From positions 5,518,001 to 5,582,000 of the forward strand of contig JAXRKN010000043.1 in the NCBI GenBank assembly GCA_038502055.1: a DNA stretch of 64,000 nt, read 5' to 3'. Below, piece after piece: positions 62,785 through 64,000 of the stretch (the first letter of the stretch is position 1; every line of letters starts with the position of its first letter). The translations under genes were made by a program, and so were the position numbers. The notes beneath the pieces were generated by a model, which worked only from the letters and a program-made list of their open reading frames with translations, ran no database searches and had not been told where the DNA came from. Source of the DNA: Tanytarsus gracilentus. Taxonomy: Eukaryota > Arthropoda > Insecta > Diptera > Chironomidae.

Positions 62785-62917
62785 CAGGGGTTTAAGTCGT
62801 TCGACCGATAACCGATGGTCGGCTAAACATCTTAGCCGATGACCTTTTTGCAACTTTCGGCTAAAACCGGTTTTAGCCGAAAGCAAAAAAAGGTAAAAAA
62901 ATCGACTTAAACCCCTG
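62785..62917. mobile_element. 133-bp hAT-like MITE with GGCTAA/TTAGCC words (element 5)
   Basis: The termini CAGGGGTTTAAGTCG and inverse CGACTTAAACCCCTG are flanked by the perfect 8-bp duplication GAAAAAAG (62777-62784 and 62918-62925). The interior consists of self-complementary words: GGTCGGCTAA...TTAGCCGATGACC and a perfect 30-bp palindrome at 62854-62883 centred on AACCGGTT. Element 5 is the smallest of the five hAT-like elements and shows the same plan in miniature. A minus-strand frame across it (62695-62886) is not a gene. Confidence 0.95.
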
Positions 62918-62925
62918 GAAAAAAG

Positions 62926-64000
62926 TACACAGCAATAAAAACTAATTCACAATCGATTTCGAGGAGATATCAATAACAACATGAGTGGGGTGAAATTGAT
63001 TACGAAACATACAACAAGGAAAAATGCTCAAAGCCTTGAATCCCATGTTCTTGAGAAGTGTCATGATTGTCATCGGATTGAATTATGGGCTCATAATATT
63101 GCTTCTAGTTTTATCATCCATCGATAAGTCACTTGCAGAGATCTAACATAAAATTTACGCTCTACGTCTCACTTAATGGTGATGAATGTGTTTGGGATTG
63201 ATATCGATTTTACTGTGTGCAGATTTTTGCCTCTCCCTTCCGAATTTTATTGCTACCTTCATCATCATCACGAGCATCATGAACATATATCGATTTCACT
63301 CAAGCTCATTACAGTGAGCAAAAATCTCTCATAAATTATTAAAATTTCAATTAACGGAAACTTAATGACGATATCATAAAATTGCTGTGCTATTAGCAAA
63401 AACTATCGTCGAATGATTCATAATTGCATGCTTAACAATTTATGATAATTGTGTCACGGTTATGAACTGTGTGGGCGTGAAAAGATTTTATTAATAATTT
63501 AAACGTATATCATTGTTGAGTGAACGGTTGACATAACACCACCGCAAAAACAGAAACCTAGCAACATCCTATTATCGAGAAATTTTCTCAGTAACTTGAG
63601 CTCAATGTTTTCAACACATAGTGTCAACAGTTTAATTTCCTGGAATAAAAAAAAATCTTTTAAAAAGATCGAAACAAATTAAGCTCATTAAAGGTTTAAC
63701 ATCGTGATTAAGTGGTTTCCATAGTCTATAATTATGTTTTACTTTGGAGTCTATCAAAAAAAGAAGAAGAACAAAAAAGTTGATCTAAGATCAGTCATTA
63801 ATTTATACTTGCTAAGATTGGTATTGACGTAAAGTCTTTTGTGCTTGTGTGCGTATGTGGATGCTTCTAATTAATTTATAATGACTGGCTAAGCTCTTAA
63901 TGATTTACTAGCAATTTATCTCAAGTTGTTGTTTCAACATCGAAGGGTTAATAATTTATTCACAAGACGCCGAAAGTGATGAAGGAGGAAGGAACTTAAA
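62926..64000 (+). other. Probable intron sequence to window end, nothing recognised
   Basis: AT-rich unique DNA with no supported exon, RNA gene or repeat. Confidence 0.35.

Noticed and set aside
1..64000. tRNA, rRNA or known microRNA genes
   Set aside because: I looked for tRNA-like boxes and for several well-known insect microRNA seeds and saw none; a covariance-model search would be needed to exclude them.

Overview
This 64 kb window is an AT-rich insect nuclear genome segment. It has intron-split genes with GT-AG introns (several only 50-60 bp), an insect gustatory receptor, and a kinesin-3 that reads almost like Drosophila Unc-104. This points to Diptera, probably a nematoceran (mosquito, midge or sand fly grade). 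The species cannot be fixed from the sequence. All supported genes lie on the + strand.

Layout. 1-786 holds the 3' end of a PDZ-domain gene whose last two PDZ domains resemble the C-terminus of pro-interleukin-16/PDZD2. 3912-13304 is a complete unc-104/KIF1A kinesin-3 gene with 17 coding exons (5,220 nt, in frame throughout). One of these is a 201-nt frame-neutral cassette exon, and the 1.4 kb intron 4 carries a near-perfect foldback element. 15796-20299 is a four-exon gustatory receptor (385 aa). 25228-25703 is an unrecognised coding-like fragment ending in a polyadenylation signal and a 23-bp A tail, probably a retrocopy. 32486-33241 is a secreted S1-fold serine protease homologue with all three catalytic residues replaced. 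39978-41613 is a secreted carboxypeptidase Q-like M28 metallopeptidase with an intact metal site. 50118-50184 is a first coding exon (start codon plus hydrophobic leader and strong splice donor) of a gene that leaves the window; 50185-64000 is probably its first intron.

The rest is mostly unique AT-rich non-coding DNA, but it holds a striking set of mobile elements. Five elements (22463-23314, 36044-37075, 36325-36911 nested inside the previous one, 46505-47490 and 62785-62917) each have YARNG-type terminal inverted repeats and a perfect 8-bp target duplication, as expected for the hAT superfamily. None contains a transposase. Each is filled near its ends with copies of its own short self-complementary word (for example CCCGGGAT, CCCCGGGGATCC, ATCGATGATC or CCATATAAATTTATATGG). 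The elements at 36325 and 46505 align beyond their termini even though their words differ. This looks like a lineage of non-autonomous elements that keeps its architecture while rewriting its subterminal word, and it is the main candidate for something undescribed. Other repeats are a TIR-bounded element carrying six 120-bp tandem units with a higher-order pattern (54838-56003), a 211-bp hairpin (59194-59404), and a dispersed TACGTTAC-centred hairpin repeat.

The genes are not an operon and share no obvious pathway. They act in axonal transport (unc-104), scaffolding (PDZ protein), chemosensation (Gr) and extracellular proteolysis or its regulation (SPH, CPQ-like).
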